Translations under genes and position numbers: made by a program
Part shown: piece by piece, positions 1-8,274 of the stretch
Layout: the number at the start of each line of letters is the position of its first letter
Position numbering within the stretch: position 1 is the stretch's first letter
Notes under the pieces: model-generated
What the model saw: the letters and a program-made list of their open reading frames with translations, nothing else
Database searches by the model: none
Told to the model about the DNA's origin: nothing
From: a bacterium
GTDB taxonomy: Bacteria; Bacillota; Clostridia; Lachnospirales; Lachnospiraceae
Direction: 5' to 3'
Length of the DNA: 64,000 nt
Assembly (NCBI GenBank): GCA_030535455.1
Contig: JAUNJY010000020.1
Span: 1-64,000, forward strand

Positions 1-1599
1 GGCGTATTTTTATCAGCAGATTTATTTACTACATTTATCTTCTTTGAAATTATGTCATTTACGTCTTATGTATGGGTTGCTCATGATGAGAAAGAAGCTT
101 CCATGAGAGCGGCTTCGACTTATCTTGCTGTGGCAGTAATCGGTGGACTTGTTATGTTGATGGGATTATTCTTGTTATATACTCAAGCAGGAACACTTAG
201 AATTAATGAGTTATATCATGCATGCCATGATATTCAGGATAAAACAATGCTATATGTGGCAGGAGCATGTATCTTATTTGGTTTTGGTGCCAAGGCAGGT
301 ATGTTCCCAGTTCACATTTGGCTTCCAAAGGCTCATCCAGTTGCACCAGCACCAGCATCAGCCCTATTATCCGGTATTTTAACAAAGTCCGGCGTATATG
401 GTATCTTAGTGATCAGTGCTCAAGTATTTTTACATGATGCAGCTTGGGGAAATGCAATCTTAATCTTTGGTGTAATCACAATGTTTATGGGAGCATTCCT
501 TGCGTTATTTTCCATTGATTTAAAACGTACGTTAGCCTTAAGTTCCATGTCTCAAATCGGCTTTATTCTAGTCGGTGTGGGAATGCAGGGACTTCTTGGC
601 CATCATAATGCATTAGCAGTACGTGGTACGCTGCTTCACATGGTAAATCATTCGTTAATCAAATTAGTATTATTTATGATTGCCGGTGTTGTATATTTAA
701 ATCTTCATAAATTGGATCTGAATTCCATTCGTGGTTTTGGACGAAAGAAGATTTGTTTAATGGGCTCTTTCTTAATGGGGGCACTTGGTATTATGGGGAT
801 TCCATTATGGAATGGTTATATCAGTAAGACACTTCTTCATGAAAGTATCGTGGAATATATCCATCTTCTTCATGAGGAAGGAGCATCTGTTTTAAGCTAT
901 CAGGCAGTAGAATGGATCTTCTTACTCACTGGTGGTCTTACAATTGCTTATATGATTAAATTATTTGTAGCAATCTTTGTGGAGAAAAATGCAAAAGATC
1001 AAGATAAGTTTGATGCAAAGAAAAAATATATGAGCAAGGCAAGTATGTTTGCGATTGTCGGTTCTGCAGTAATTCTTCCTATTTTAGGATTTTTACCAAC
1101 ACTTACACAGGACAAGCTTGCTGATTTAGGACAAGGCTTTATGCATGGAGAAAATCCTGCGCATGCAGTTCACTACTTTAGCTTTGTAAACTTAAAAGGG
1201 GCAATTATTTCTTTAGTAATTGGTCTGGTAGTGTACTTTGTCGTAGTTCGTCTTCTTTTAATGAAGAAAGATGAGACTGGAAGAAAAGTCTATATCAATG
1301 CTTGGCCTGAATGGATGGATCTTGAAAATGTGGTATACCGCCCAATTCTTCTTGTATTCCTTCCATTCGTTGGAGCGTTTGTATGCCGTATATTTGAACA
1401 GCTTACAGATGGTGTAATCGCATTGCTTGCAAAAACAGTGTATACTCCAATTAAAACAGAGAAACAAAAGAGTAATAAAGAAAACGAATTAAGGCTGAAT
1501 ATCAAGAAGATCAGCAGTCGAATTCGTGGAAGCATCACGTATTCATTGTTAATGTATGGAATTGGAATGGTTGTCATTCTGTTCTATGTATTAAGATAA
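1..1599 (+). CDS. Proton-translocating antiporter subunit (MrpD/NuoL-M type), 5' end missing
   Basis: Membrane subunit of a complex I-like or Mrp/hydrogenase-4-like proton pump. The frame is open from base 1, so the true start lies outside the window; 532 residues are visible. Many hydrophobic helices are present. The family core is clear: a Glu in FFEIMS near the left edge (the conserved membrane Glu of these antiporters) and the segment with AKAGMFPVHIWLPKAHP followed by ASALLSG around residues 96-125. The C-terminal tail has a charged loop and one last helix. A terminator-like hairpin follows directly. The visible part cannot decide between MrpA/D, a hydrogenase-linked subunit and a NuoL/M homologue; the genes upstream would. 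Confidence 0.85.
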   Translation, partial: GVFLSADLFTTFIFFEIMSFTSYVWVAHDEKEASMRAASTYLAVAVIGGLVMLMGLFLLYTQAGTLRINELYHACHDIQDKTMLYVAGACILFGFGAKAGMFPVHIWLPKAHPVAPAPASALLSGILTKSGVYGILVISAQVFLHDAAWGNAILIFGVITMFMGAFLALFSIDLKRTLALSSMSQIGFILVGVGMQGLLGHHNALAVRGTLLHMVNHSLIKLVLFMIAGVVYLNLHKLDLNSIRGFGRKKICLMGSFLMGALGIMGIPLWNGYISKTLLHESIVEYIHLLHEEGASVLSYQAVEWIFLLTGGLTIAYMIKLFVAIFVEKNAKDQDKFDAKKKYMSKASMFAIVGSAVILPILGFLPTLTQDKLADLGQGFMHGENPAHAVHYFSFVNLKGAIISLVIGLVVYFVVVRLLLMKKDETGRKVYINAWPEWMDLENVVYRPILLVFLPFVGAFVCRIFEQLTDGVIALLAKTVYTPIKTEKQKSNKENELRLNIKKISSRIRGSITYSLLMYGIGMVVILFYVLR

Positions 1600-1604
1600 T
1601 AAAA

Positions 1605-1748
1605 GGGCTGTCACAATATGTGGCAGCTTAGCTTGTCGACAAAGTCGCCAAGCTTTGGATGAAATCAGGCTTTCATCCAAGCAATGCGCTGGAGTGAATG
1701 TAAGATTTCATTTGTCTACAGTCTGGGCTGTCACAATATGTGGCAGCT
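1605..1748. repeat. Palindromic insert flanked by a duplicated terminator hairpin (copy 1)
   Basis: The 24-base hairpin GGGCTGTCACAATATGTGGC (plus AGCT) occurs at 1605-1628 and again, identically, at 1725-1748. Between them lies a 96-base insert. It begins GCTTGTCGACAAA and ends TTTGTCTACAGTCT, imperfect inverted repeats of each other. Inside it has further hairpins, for example GGATGAAA...TTTCATCC. The same insert ends recur at 21437-21670 between duplicates of a different hairpin. No protein is encoded. Confidence 0.8.
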
Positions 1749-1757
1749 CTTTTTTTA
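1725..1757 (+). terminator. Intrinsic terminator (distal copy)
   Basis: The stem CTGTCAC/GTGGCAG with an AATAT loop is followed by a run of T. This is the copy with the T tract; the proximal copy at 1605-1628 lacks one. Confidence 0.8.
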
Positions 1758-1761
1758 TTGA

Positions 1762-1795
1762 TAGGAAACGTCTCTCCGACTATTTGTTGAATAAT
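1762..1795. repeat. Fragment of dispersed post-terminator repeat (head module)
   Basis: AGGAAACGTCTCTCCGAC resembles the hairpin head of the 183-bp tandem repeat at 21717 and the fragments at 34840 and 48823. It sits directly behind a terminator, as the other copies do. The rest of the gap to 1943 is A/T-rich, and I see no convincing promoter in it. Confidence 0.4.
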
Positions 1796-1943
1796 CGCGA
1801 AAAATGTAATAATATTGACGTATAGTAGTTCCATAATAGTGAAATGGAAACAAAGCTACAAACAACAAAAGAGAATTGAGAATTAACATATATTCAGGAC
1901 AATAGGGAAAGAAACGATACAACTGTAAAAAAAGGAGTAACTA

Positions 1944-2990
1944 GTGAGAAAAGAGTGGATTATACGATTACTAAAGACATTAACAAAAGAGGAATATGAG
2001 CAGGTACTTCGAAATGCCAAGTCCCAAGGATTTAAAGTAGATGGATTTAAAGATGTGACCAAAGTACCTGTAGCCAGACTGGCGGCCATACTAAATAACA
2101 ATAATAAGAACATGAAGCTTCATTTGAAAATGCTTGTTAGCATTGCAAATGCCATTATTGCGCAGTGTGAGTTTGTGTTAGAAAAGGGAGAAGAAAACAA
2201 ACAAGTTGTTTTACGTGATAAAATTGCCAGGTCAGCGCTACATAAAGGGACCGACAAAGATGTGTCGATTGATAAAATGTTAGATGAATTGGAACAAGCA
2301 AAAGAACAGCAGGCAGAACAAGCTGTGACAAAGGAACAATCTGCAGTAAAAGAAGAAACAAAAGAAGAAGCAAAAACAGAGAACAGACAGCTTAAGCGGA
2401 TACTTGAATCAAATGAGCCACAAAAAAAGCTTGAAGAGCTAAAACAACAGATGTTAGAGTTGACTGAAACAGCGGAAAAGCTAAAAGCAAAGAATAAGAA
2501 GCTAGATGAAAAAATCATTCTGCTTAATATGGATAACGAGGACAAGGATAAGACCATCAAGCGCCTTGAAAAAGAGCTAAACCATGCAAAGGTATGTGAG
2601 GAAAGAGAAGAGGAACTGATCTCGTTACAAAAGGAATTTGATGAGCTTAAGTCAGAACAAGCAAGCCTTCTTGAAAGAATGAAAGAGAAAGACAGCGAGC
2701 TTTCATTAGTAAAAGACCAGCTTGAATTATACCAAGAGGAAAATAGCAGGAAAGTGCTGATGTTTACCAAAAAGAAACTGGCAGCAGACCATTTTCCAGG
2801 ATATCGGATTCAAATTGCCATAAGTTTTGGAATGGGTCATCGCATCCCCTTTGAGGACTATGATGAAATATGGGTAATCACTAGAGATTTCGCATATGCA
2901 ACACTTCAGGAAATTAAACGAGCAGCGAAAAAAGAAGCGGATAAAGATGTGTACACATTTTATAGTCATAAAGTGATAAAGACAGTATAA
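1944..2990 (+). CDS. Coiled-coil protein, first gene of an McrBC-like cassette
   Basis: Predicted cytoplasmic protein of 348 residues, starting at GTG with AAAAAGGAG seven bases upstream. Residues 1-90 form a helical, basic N-terminal domain. About 120-265 is a long Lys/Glu/Gln-rich heptad-like coiled coil. Residues 270-348 form a compact mixed domain containing GYRIQIAISFGMGH and DEIWVITRDF. I do not recognise a named family for the ends. The gene is 12 bases upstream of an McrB-like NTPase gene that in turn overlaps a nuclease gene, so the three are almost certainly one operon. By analogy with coiled-coil-rich type IV restriction systems it may be the sensor or scaffold; that role is inference. 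Confidence 0.75.
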   Translation: MRKEWIIRLLKTLTKEEYEQVLRNAKSQGFKVDGFKDVTKVPVARLAAILNNNNKNMKLHLKMLVSIANAIIAQCEFVLEKGEENKQVVLRDKIARSALHKGTDKDVSIDKMLDELEQAKEQQAEQAVTKEQSAVKEETKEEAKTENRQLKRILESNEPQKKLEELKQQMLELTETAEKLKAKNKKLDEKIILLNMDNEDKDKTIKRLEKELNHAKVCEEREEELISLQKEFDELKSEQASLLERMKEKDSELSLVKDQLELYQEENSRKVLMFTKKKLAADHFPGYRIQIAISFGMGHRIPFEDYDEIWVITRDFAYATLQEIKRAAKKEADKDVYTFYSHKVIKTV

Positions 2991-3002
2991 GGGGAGAGCA
3001 GG

Positions 3003-4916
3003 ATGAATTTAGAACATAAACAGTACTTAGGAATTTTAGCATCAGAGAGAGAAGTTCAAGGCTCACCATTTCGTGAGGTGGCTTTAGTCAATGTAAACAA
3101 TGAAATGCAGTATACAGTCAAGGTATTATCCAAGGGAGATATGCCACAGCAGACATTTTCCGGCTACATCAACTGCTTTGATGAAGACTCAGATATTGAA
3201 GAAAATTACTATTTGGATGAAGAAGAACGAATTGATAATTTTTTATCGGAAGTAGAAGATAAGTTATTCGTATTTTCTTATATGCAAAAGGCGCAGAAAT
3301 TTTATAATATCAATGAAGCACAGTTAATTCCAAAACCAACGTCATTTGACAGAACCAGCCGATTTATTTCCATTCCGGTATTCTGTGCAAAAGAGGATAG
3401 CGCAGTGAGAGTCTGGGAAAGTAATAACGCAGTCTCTCTATTTAGAGAATATGACTCTTATGATGAATTTGTGGAGCGAATTGCAAAAGAGTTCCATGTA
3501 GGCCGTGTAATCGGATTTGATATGGAAACAAGCTCCTTACCACCGTTTGTAATCTGGAAAGAAGCAGATGGAACCTTATTTGCAGTAAATGTAATTCAAG
3601 GATGGGATCAGGCAGTCAATCGGGGAGTAATCCTTAAAGGCAGTCAGATTGATCGCTATGAATTAAGCCAGTACGAAGATACCATTGTTTATAACGAATG
3701 GGTCAATCCAACTCTGTTATTTTTACCGGAAACTGTTTATCAGGCAATTCAGGATGAAATGATAGTATGCAAAGAGCGTTATATACCAGTTGTATCTGCA
3801 AAGCCGGTGGTAAAAAAAGACCCTGTGGAGCAGAAACAGGAAGAACAGCTGCTAGTGACTATGAAGTATCAATGTCAGAACATGGACCTTCAATATAAGG
3901 AAAGTGACCTTGAGAATTTCCATACGGCAGTAAAATGCAGTGACTTGGTCATATTATCTGGTATGAGTGGTACCGGTAAGTCAGCCTTGGTCGATGTGTA
4001 TGCAAAGACGCTAGGTGTATCCGCCCAAAATAAGCAGCTGTTATTTATTCCTGTGTGTCCTTCATGGAATGATGATGCGGACCTGTTAGGCCATATTGAC
4101 CTTGTAAATAACGTTTATCATGCCAGTGACACAGGATTTGTAAATCTTTTGATCGAGGCTCAGAAGGAAGAGAATAAGGACAAGCTATACCTTGTATGCT
4201 TTGATGAAATGAATTTAGCCCGTGTAGAGCATTATTTTAGTCAGTTCTTATCCATTTTAGAAAAGCCTTCAGAAGGAAGAAGCCTTATTTTATACGATGC
4301 ACAATACAGTGACAAGTTAGAAAATGCCAAAGAGTATCCTTACAAGATTGCAATTGGGGACAATATTAAGTTTATCGGAACCGTTAACGTGGACGAATCC
4401 ACGTACCATTTCTCAGACAAGGTATTAGACCGTGCCAATGTGATCACTTTGGATGTTATGGATTATTCACAAGGGTATGATGAGGTACTCTATGAGCCAC
4501 TGCCAGAAAGACAATGGACAGTTTCAGAATATCGCTCCATGGTATCCGAATATAGCCGCAATCAGGAGTTACGCTGTTTCTTATGGGAAATTCATACGAT
4601 TTTACAGAAGGCAAATGTGAAACTTGGAGTTGGACCAAGAATTGTGAAATGCATGGAACAATATTTGTCTAACCTTCCGGAGGGAGAAAGTATTAAGTTG
4701 ACCATGGACGAAGCTATGGATTACCAAATCGTACAGCGTGTACTGACTAAAGTACGAGGTCCAGAGACGCAATTAGCAAGTCTCTTAGGAAATGATTTAG
4801 AAGCAGGAATTCTATCTGTCTTTGATAAATATAGTCATTTATCTATGTTTACAAAGAGCCGCCAGGTAGTGGAAGATAAAAAGAAAGAGTTAGAAGTCTA
4901 TGGTTACTGCGTCTAA
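3003..4916 (+). CDS. McrB-like AAA+ NTPase
   Basis: NTP-driven motor of a type IV restriction-like complex, 637 residues. Residues 1 to about 260 are an unrecognised N-terminal region, where target recognition usually lies in this class. Residues about 300-560 are the AAA+ core: Walker A GMSGTGKS near 320, Walker B LVCFDEMNLARVEHYF near 398, and a sensor/arginine-finger segment GTVNVDES...DKVLDRAN near 460-480. The Walker B MNLARVE and the VNxDES...LDRA pattern are typical of McrB rather than of ClpX- or MoxR-type proteins. It overlaps the downstream nuclease gene by 17 bases, which suggests coupled translation. The nucleotide used (GTP or ATP) cannot be read from the sequence. Confidence 0.85.
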   Translation: MNLEHKQYLGILASEREVQGSPFREVALVNVNNEMQYTVKVLSKGDMPQQTFSGYINCFDEDSDIEENYYLDEEERIDNFLSEVEDKLFVFSYMQKAQKFYNINEAQLIPKPTSFDRTSRFISIPVFCAKEDSAVRVWESNNAVSLFREYDSYDEFVERIAKEFHVGRVIGFDMETSSLPPFVIWKEADGTLFAVNVIQGWDQAVNRGVILKGSQIDRYELSQYEDTIVYNEWVNPTLLFLPETVYQAIQDEMIVCKERYIPVVSAKPVVKKDPVEQKQEEQLLVTMKYQCQNMDLQYKESDLENFHTAVKCSDLVILSGMSGTGKSALVDVYAKTLGVSAQNKQLLFIPVCPSWNDDADLLGHIDLVNNVYHASDTGFVNLLIEAQKEENKDKLYLVCFDEMNLARVEHYFSQFLSILEKPSEGRSLILYDAQYSDKLENAKEYPYKIAIGDNIKFIGTVNVDESTYHFSDKVLDRANVITLDVMDYSQGYDEVLYEPLPERQWTVSEYRSMVSEYSRNQELRCFLWEIHTILQKANVKLGVGPRIVKCMEQYLSNLPEGESIKLTMDEAMDYQIVQRVLTKVRGPETQLASLLGNDLEAGILSVFDKYSHLSMFTKSRQVVEDKKKELEVYGYCV

Positions 4917-6639
4917 TCTTCCATTTCGCGTTTTGTTGAAAAATCGCTACTGGTCCCAGGCGGTAAAGGAGGCAGAAGGTTTTTTCTTAAATCAGGAAGA
5001 GGCATGGAACTCAGAAACTAGTACGTTGACAATTGAAGAAAACGATGAGATCGAGCTGTTGTTTGAGACCAAAGATTCCGGGGCCAGGCTGTATGTGGAA
5101 GCACTTTATGGAATTCCAAAGACAGAACAGATAGCAGTGGACCCCCAAGGACGAAGATATTTAAAACCTACAGAGGAGTATTTCTTTCTCTATCAAAGCG
5201 ATGATAATTATGAACCATTATGGATTGATGTGTTTCTAATTACCGTAGTTTGTGAAGAAAAGGTCTACTACGGCACACTGGAAGTAAAGCCAAAGCAGAT
5301 GGATATGGGCGAGTGGGCACTTATGAAGAAAGAGCTAGAAGAGGAAGTCAAAGGCCTTGCCAAAGAACTTGTTATAAGAAATCATGGTTATGGAAATCAA
5401 CTAGATGATCATGGCGTACTTCCTCCCGATCCACTTGCTAAGTTTTTACTTATAAAGGAACATGCAAAACAGGTGGCGGCTGCCATTATGGATATTGCGG
5501 ATAAGCCAAGGAGTCAGATTGTAACAACCTATGATACCGTTGCAACCGAACGGGCTCGTGTCTTTGACCGCGAGACAGCAAGAAGGTATGTAAGGACCGG
5601 TGGATTAGAGCAAACCCGCAAAGTCCCAGTAAAGACGGTGACCTATGATATACCGGCCAATCGTATGTTAAAGCAAATGATTGTTGCTTATGAAAAGGCA
5701 TTGGATGAATTTATCGGCTGGTTAGATGGAAACAATAAAGATGCAGCAAATATGGAAATGCAGCAGATGGCCTATAAGCTGCGTAAGCTTTCTGCCAGCC
5801 TGAAACAGAAACCATGGTATAAACAAGTGTCCAGCCATGTGGGCCATTGTACGCCTCATTCCTTTATAATGGACGCCAGGTATAATTCCATATATCAGAT
5901 TTATAATAAATTACGAAAAAATGAAGTACGAACGGTAGTGAAGCCACAGTATTCCTATGCATGGAAACGAAGCAGCCTGCTTTATGAGATGTGGTGTTTT
6001 GTGAAAGTATGCCAGATACTTGGTACCCAGTATACTTTGGAAGAAGACAGCTGGGAAAATGCGTTTGGAGGAGATGAAGACTGTCCGGTGATCAAAACAG
6101 GTACCACCATACGATTTTATAATGATGAGGTTGAGCTATTTGTCCAGTATGACCGTACTCTTCCTCAAAACGAAAACCAGACCAGCATATATGATCCTTT
6201 GTATATGGTGAAAATGGAAAATGGTGGTGTAGACCATAATAAGCCGGATATTACAATCCAGATGTATTCAAGAGAATATGGCTGTTATATGGGAAGCATA
6301 GTCTTAGAATGTAAGTACCGAAAGGTATGTTCATTTTGGCGATGGGATTCAGACCGCTCTAGCATAGGCCAGCTGCAGACCTACTTTAATAATTCCAGAT
6401 CTACATATCTGTATGAGGATATGGGACAGCGATTTAACAGTAATCCGGTACATCAAGTCATTGTTCTTACACCTGACTACCGAGGAGATGAGGTAGAGGA
6501 ATATAAAGACTTTAATATCAAAGTCAAGTCCTTGAAGCCTTCAAAGTCAGAGGAGTTTTTTGATGGAATGAAACAAGTGCTTTCTAAAAATGTAGAGAAG
6601 GCACTGGATGACTGCAGGTTTATGCTTGGAAGAAAATAA
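4900..6639 (+). CDS. DUF2357/McrC-like PD-(D/E)XK nuclease
   Basis: Predicted nuclease partner of the preceding NTPase, 579 residues. The N-terminal half has a beta-rich part (about 1-130) and a helical DUF2357-like part (about 140-330) with RYVRTGGLEQTR. The C-terminal part carries a PD-(D/E)XK active site: KPDITIQ with Asp450, then VLECKYRK with Glu470 and Lys472. The start ATG lies inside the end of the upstream gene. The family assignment rests on motif layout and context. No methylase or specificity subunit is next to it, which argues for a modification-dependent or other type IV-like system and against type I-III. The first gene of the cassette (1944-2990) would be the third partner. 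Confidence 0.8.
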   Translation: MVTASNLPFRVLLKNRYWSQAVKEAEGFFLNQEEAWNSETSTLTIEENDEIELLFETKDSGARLYVEALYGIPKTEQIAVDPQGRRYLKPTEEYFFLYQSDDNYEPLWIDVFLITVVCEEKVYYGTLEVKPKQMDMGEWALMKKELEEEVKGLAKELVIRNHGYGNQLDDHGVLPPDPLAKFLLIKEHAKQVAAAIMDIADKPRSQIVTTYDTVATERARVFDRETARRYVRTGGLEQTRKVPVKTVTYDIPANRMLKQMIVAYEKALDEFIGWLDGNNKDAANMEMQQMAYKLRKLSASLKQKPWYKQVSSHVGHCTPHSFIMDARYNSIYQIYNKLRKNEVRTVVKPQYSYAWKRSSLLYEMWCFVKVCQILGTQYTLEEDSWENAFGGDEDCPVIKTGTTIRFYNDEVELFVQYDRTLPQNENQTSIYDPLYMVKMENGGVDHNKPDITIQMYSREYGCYMGSIVLECKYRKVCSFWRWDSDRSSIGQLQTYFNNSRSTYLYEDMGQRFNSNPVHQVIVLTPDYRGDEVEEYKDFNIKVKSLKPSKSEEFFDGMKQVLSKNVEKALDDCRFMLGRK

Positions 6640-6689
6640 AGATTTGTTACAACCAGTCAATCCTCGTACACGAAACCACCAATACTGCA

Positions 6690-6732
6690 TATTATGCTAG
6701 TAGAAAAAAACTTTCCTTATCCTAAAGTTGAA
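6690..6732 (+). promoter_or_regulatory. -10 box and operator-like motif shared with 7398-7423
   Basis: TATTAT at 6690-6695 is a plausible -10. Just downstream, CTTTCCTTATCCTAAAGTT preceded by an A run (6704-6728) nearly repeats the motif at 7399-7423. Its complement begins TTAGGATAAGG, resembling the TTAGGTTAG half-site of DtxR-type operators. A site just after the -10 would suit repression by the product of 6943-7374. Confidence 0.5.
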
Positions 6733-6753
6733 AGCATATGGGAGACGTGTATT

Positions 6754-6882
6754 ATGGAAAAAGAGTATCTACAATCGCTGGAATATGGCCTTTGTGCGCT
6801 TGCTACAGTAGGTATCTTTACCTGTGGAATAGAATTAATTAAGACTAAAATAAAACATTATATAAAAAAGACGAACTGCTAA
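6754..6882 (+). CDS. Small single-helix membrane protein (42 aa)
   Basis: Starts MEKEYLQSLEYG and has one hydrophobic helix (about 10-28) and a basic tail ending KKTNC. I chose this ATG because GGGAG lies ten bases upstream; a longer frame from 6694 would begin inside the operator-like motif. No family is recognised. The motif shared with the DtxR/MntR-like repressor gene suggests metal-linked expression, which is inference. The stop codon lies within the loop of the terminator hairpin. Confidence 0.5.
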   Translation: MEKEYLQSLEYGLCALATVGIFTCGIELIKTKIKHYIKKTNC

Positions 6883-6901
6883 AAGTGGTTCGTCTTTTTG
6901 T
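6867..6901 (+). terminator. Intrinsic terminator
   Basis: AAAAGACGAAC and GTTCGTCTTTT form an 11-bp stem around the stop codon of the small gene, followed by a T run. The A tract on the other side makes it usable in both directions. Confidence 0.8.
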
Positions 6902-6942
6902 TATTAACAAGGCTTCCTAAAACCATAAGTCAAAGGACAGGT

Positions 6943-7374
6943 CTAATATTTATGGTCATGAAGATAGTGGGTTAAAAGTTCTAGATTTTTTAAAGTAGAC
7001 TTATTAATGAAATGCTCTACCATTTCCACTAACTCCAATTCATTGGTAGTATGGTTTACCGTACAAAAAAAGTCATGAAGGATGTTATGTCGTCGATAAA
7101 GGTAGGCGCCCAGTTCTTCCCCCTCTTTTGTTAACTTGACATACCCATATTGTTCATAGTCAATAAAACCTTTTTCCTTTAAAAGCTGCACAATCTTTGT
7201 GGAAGAGGAAGGTTTGACGTTCAGCTGGCTAGACAATTCTCCAATACGGACTACAGGTGACCTTAACAGCATCCGGAAGATCATTTCCAAATAATCTTCC
7301 ATTGTGGGAGTAAGAGGGTTTAAAGAGTTTTGTAAATAGCCTTTCTGTGTATAGAAATTACTAGGTTCCTGCAT
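6943..7374 (-). CDS. DtxR/MntR-family metal-dependent repressor
   Basis: 143-residue DNA-binding regulator. The MntR-like pattern is TPTMEDYLEMI at 22-32, a winged helix (about 35-85, RIGELSSQLNVKPSSSTK and VKLTKEGEELG), then the metal/dimer region RRHNILHDFF...ELVEMVEHFI. Length fits the short MntR class without an SH3 tail. It is divergent from the ABC exporter at 7528. The repeated TTAGGATAAGG-type motif lies just upstream of its own -10 (TATTAT on the minus strand) and in front of the small membrane gene at 6754, so autoregulation is likely. Whether the metal is Fe or Mn cannot be read. Confidence 0.8.
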   Translation of the reverse strand: MQEPSNFYTQKGYLQNSLNPLTPTMEDYLEMIFRMLLRSPVVRIGELSSQLNVKPSSSTKIVQLLKEKGFIDYEQYGYVKLTKEGEELGAYLYRRHNILHDFFCTVNHTTNELELVEMVEHFINKSTLKNLELLTHYLHDHKY

Positions 7375-7397
7375 AAGCCCTCCATAACAAATAATAC

Positions 7398-7423
7398 GGA
7401 AAAAAGTTTCCTTATCCTAACGT
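7398..7423. promoter_or_regulatory. Putative operator of the DtxR/MntR-like repressor
   Basis: AGTTTCCTTATCCTAACGT preceded by GGAAAAA; complement TTAGGATAAGGAAAC. It is nearly identical to 6704-6728. On the minus strand it lies directly upstream of CGTATTAT, the likely -10 of the repressor gene. Binding is inferred from recurrence and position. Confidence 0.5.
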
Positions 7424-7527
7424 ATGAAGCAAAGCGGGTGTTTATGAGCATACATCAGCGTTCAAGGGTATACATAAAAGAAATATGAATAGATTTATTG
7501 TAAGAGACAACTTTAGGCGGTATCAGT

Positions 7528-8274
7528 ATGGAGCCATGCATCCGATTAGATCACGTAAGCCGTCAGTATGGGAAGACCAAAGCAGTATCTGAAATCAGCT
7601 TTTCCATCTTTAAAGGACAGATTTCAGCCTTTCTTGGACCCAATGGTGCTGGCAAGAGTACGACCATGAATATGCTATCCACCCTGCTTAATCCAACCAG
7701 TGGAAAGATCATGGTAGAAGGGTATTCCATGGAGAAGCAAAAAGAGGAAATCAAACGACTGATCGGAGTCGTTTTTCAAGAAGATGTCTTAGATGATGAC
7801 CTGACAGTGTACGAAAATTTATATTACCGGGGAAGCCTGTATTTCAACCGAAAACAACAGGTTATAAAAAGAATAAATGAAGTAGCAGATCTTGTATCAC
7901 TAAAGGAATTACTACCTAAAAGGTATGGAAACTGCTCTGGCGGTCAAAAAAGAGTCTGTCAGATTGGAAGGGCACTAATGTCCAACCCTAGGCTGTTATT
8001 ATTAGATGAGCCAACCATTGGCTTAGATCCTATTGCAAGAAATCAGGTCTGGAAGGCACTGTTAAGACTCAATAGCAGCTTGCATATGACCATCTTTTTC
8101 TCGACTCATTACATGGAGGAAACTGAAAATGCTGACCATATTTGCATAATTAATCAGGGACATATCCTTCTTTGTGGAAAAAAGGATCGTGTACTTGCTA
8201 AATATAAGAAGATAGGCTGGCAGACCATTCAGGAAATCTATATCGATTTATTAAGAGAGGATTATGAAGTATGA
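7528..8274 (+). CDS. ABC exporter ATPase (DrrA/CcmA type)
   Basis: Cytoplasmic ATPase of a two-gene ABC-2 exporter, 248 residues. Walker A GPNGAGKST at 37-45, Q-loop near 85 (VFQED), signature CSGGQKR near 136, Walker B LLLLDEPT near 160 and switch His in FFSTHYMEE. AGGCGG lies seven bases before the ATG. The stop overlaps the permease start by four bases, so translation is coupled. The gene is divergent from the DtxR/MntR-like repressor gene, so metal-linked control is possible. Substrate unknown; the family moves drugs, peptides or heme-like compounds. Confidence 0.85.
   Translation: MEPCIRLDHVSRQYGKTKAVSEISFSIFKGQISAFLGPNGAGKSTTMNMLSTLLNPTSGKIMVEGYSMEKQKEEIKRLIGVVFQEDVLDDDLTVYENLYYRGSLYFNRKQQVIKRINEVADLVSLKELLPKRYGNCSGGQKRVCQIGRALMSNPRLLLLDEPTIGLDPIARNQVWKALLRLNSSLHMTIFFSTHYMEETENADHICIINQGHILLCGKKDRVLAKYKKIGWQTIQEIYIDLLREDYEV

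Noticed and set aside
2120..2770. 216-residue frame on the minus strand inside the coiled-coil gene
   Set aside because: Its Ser/Phe-rich composition is the mirror of the Lys/Glu-rich coiled coil; no ribosome binding site.
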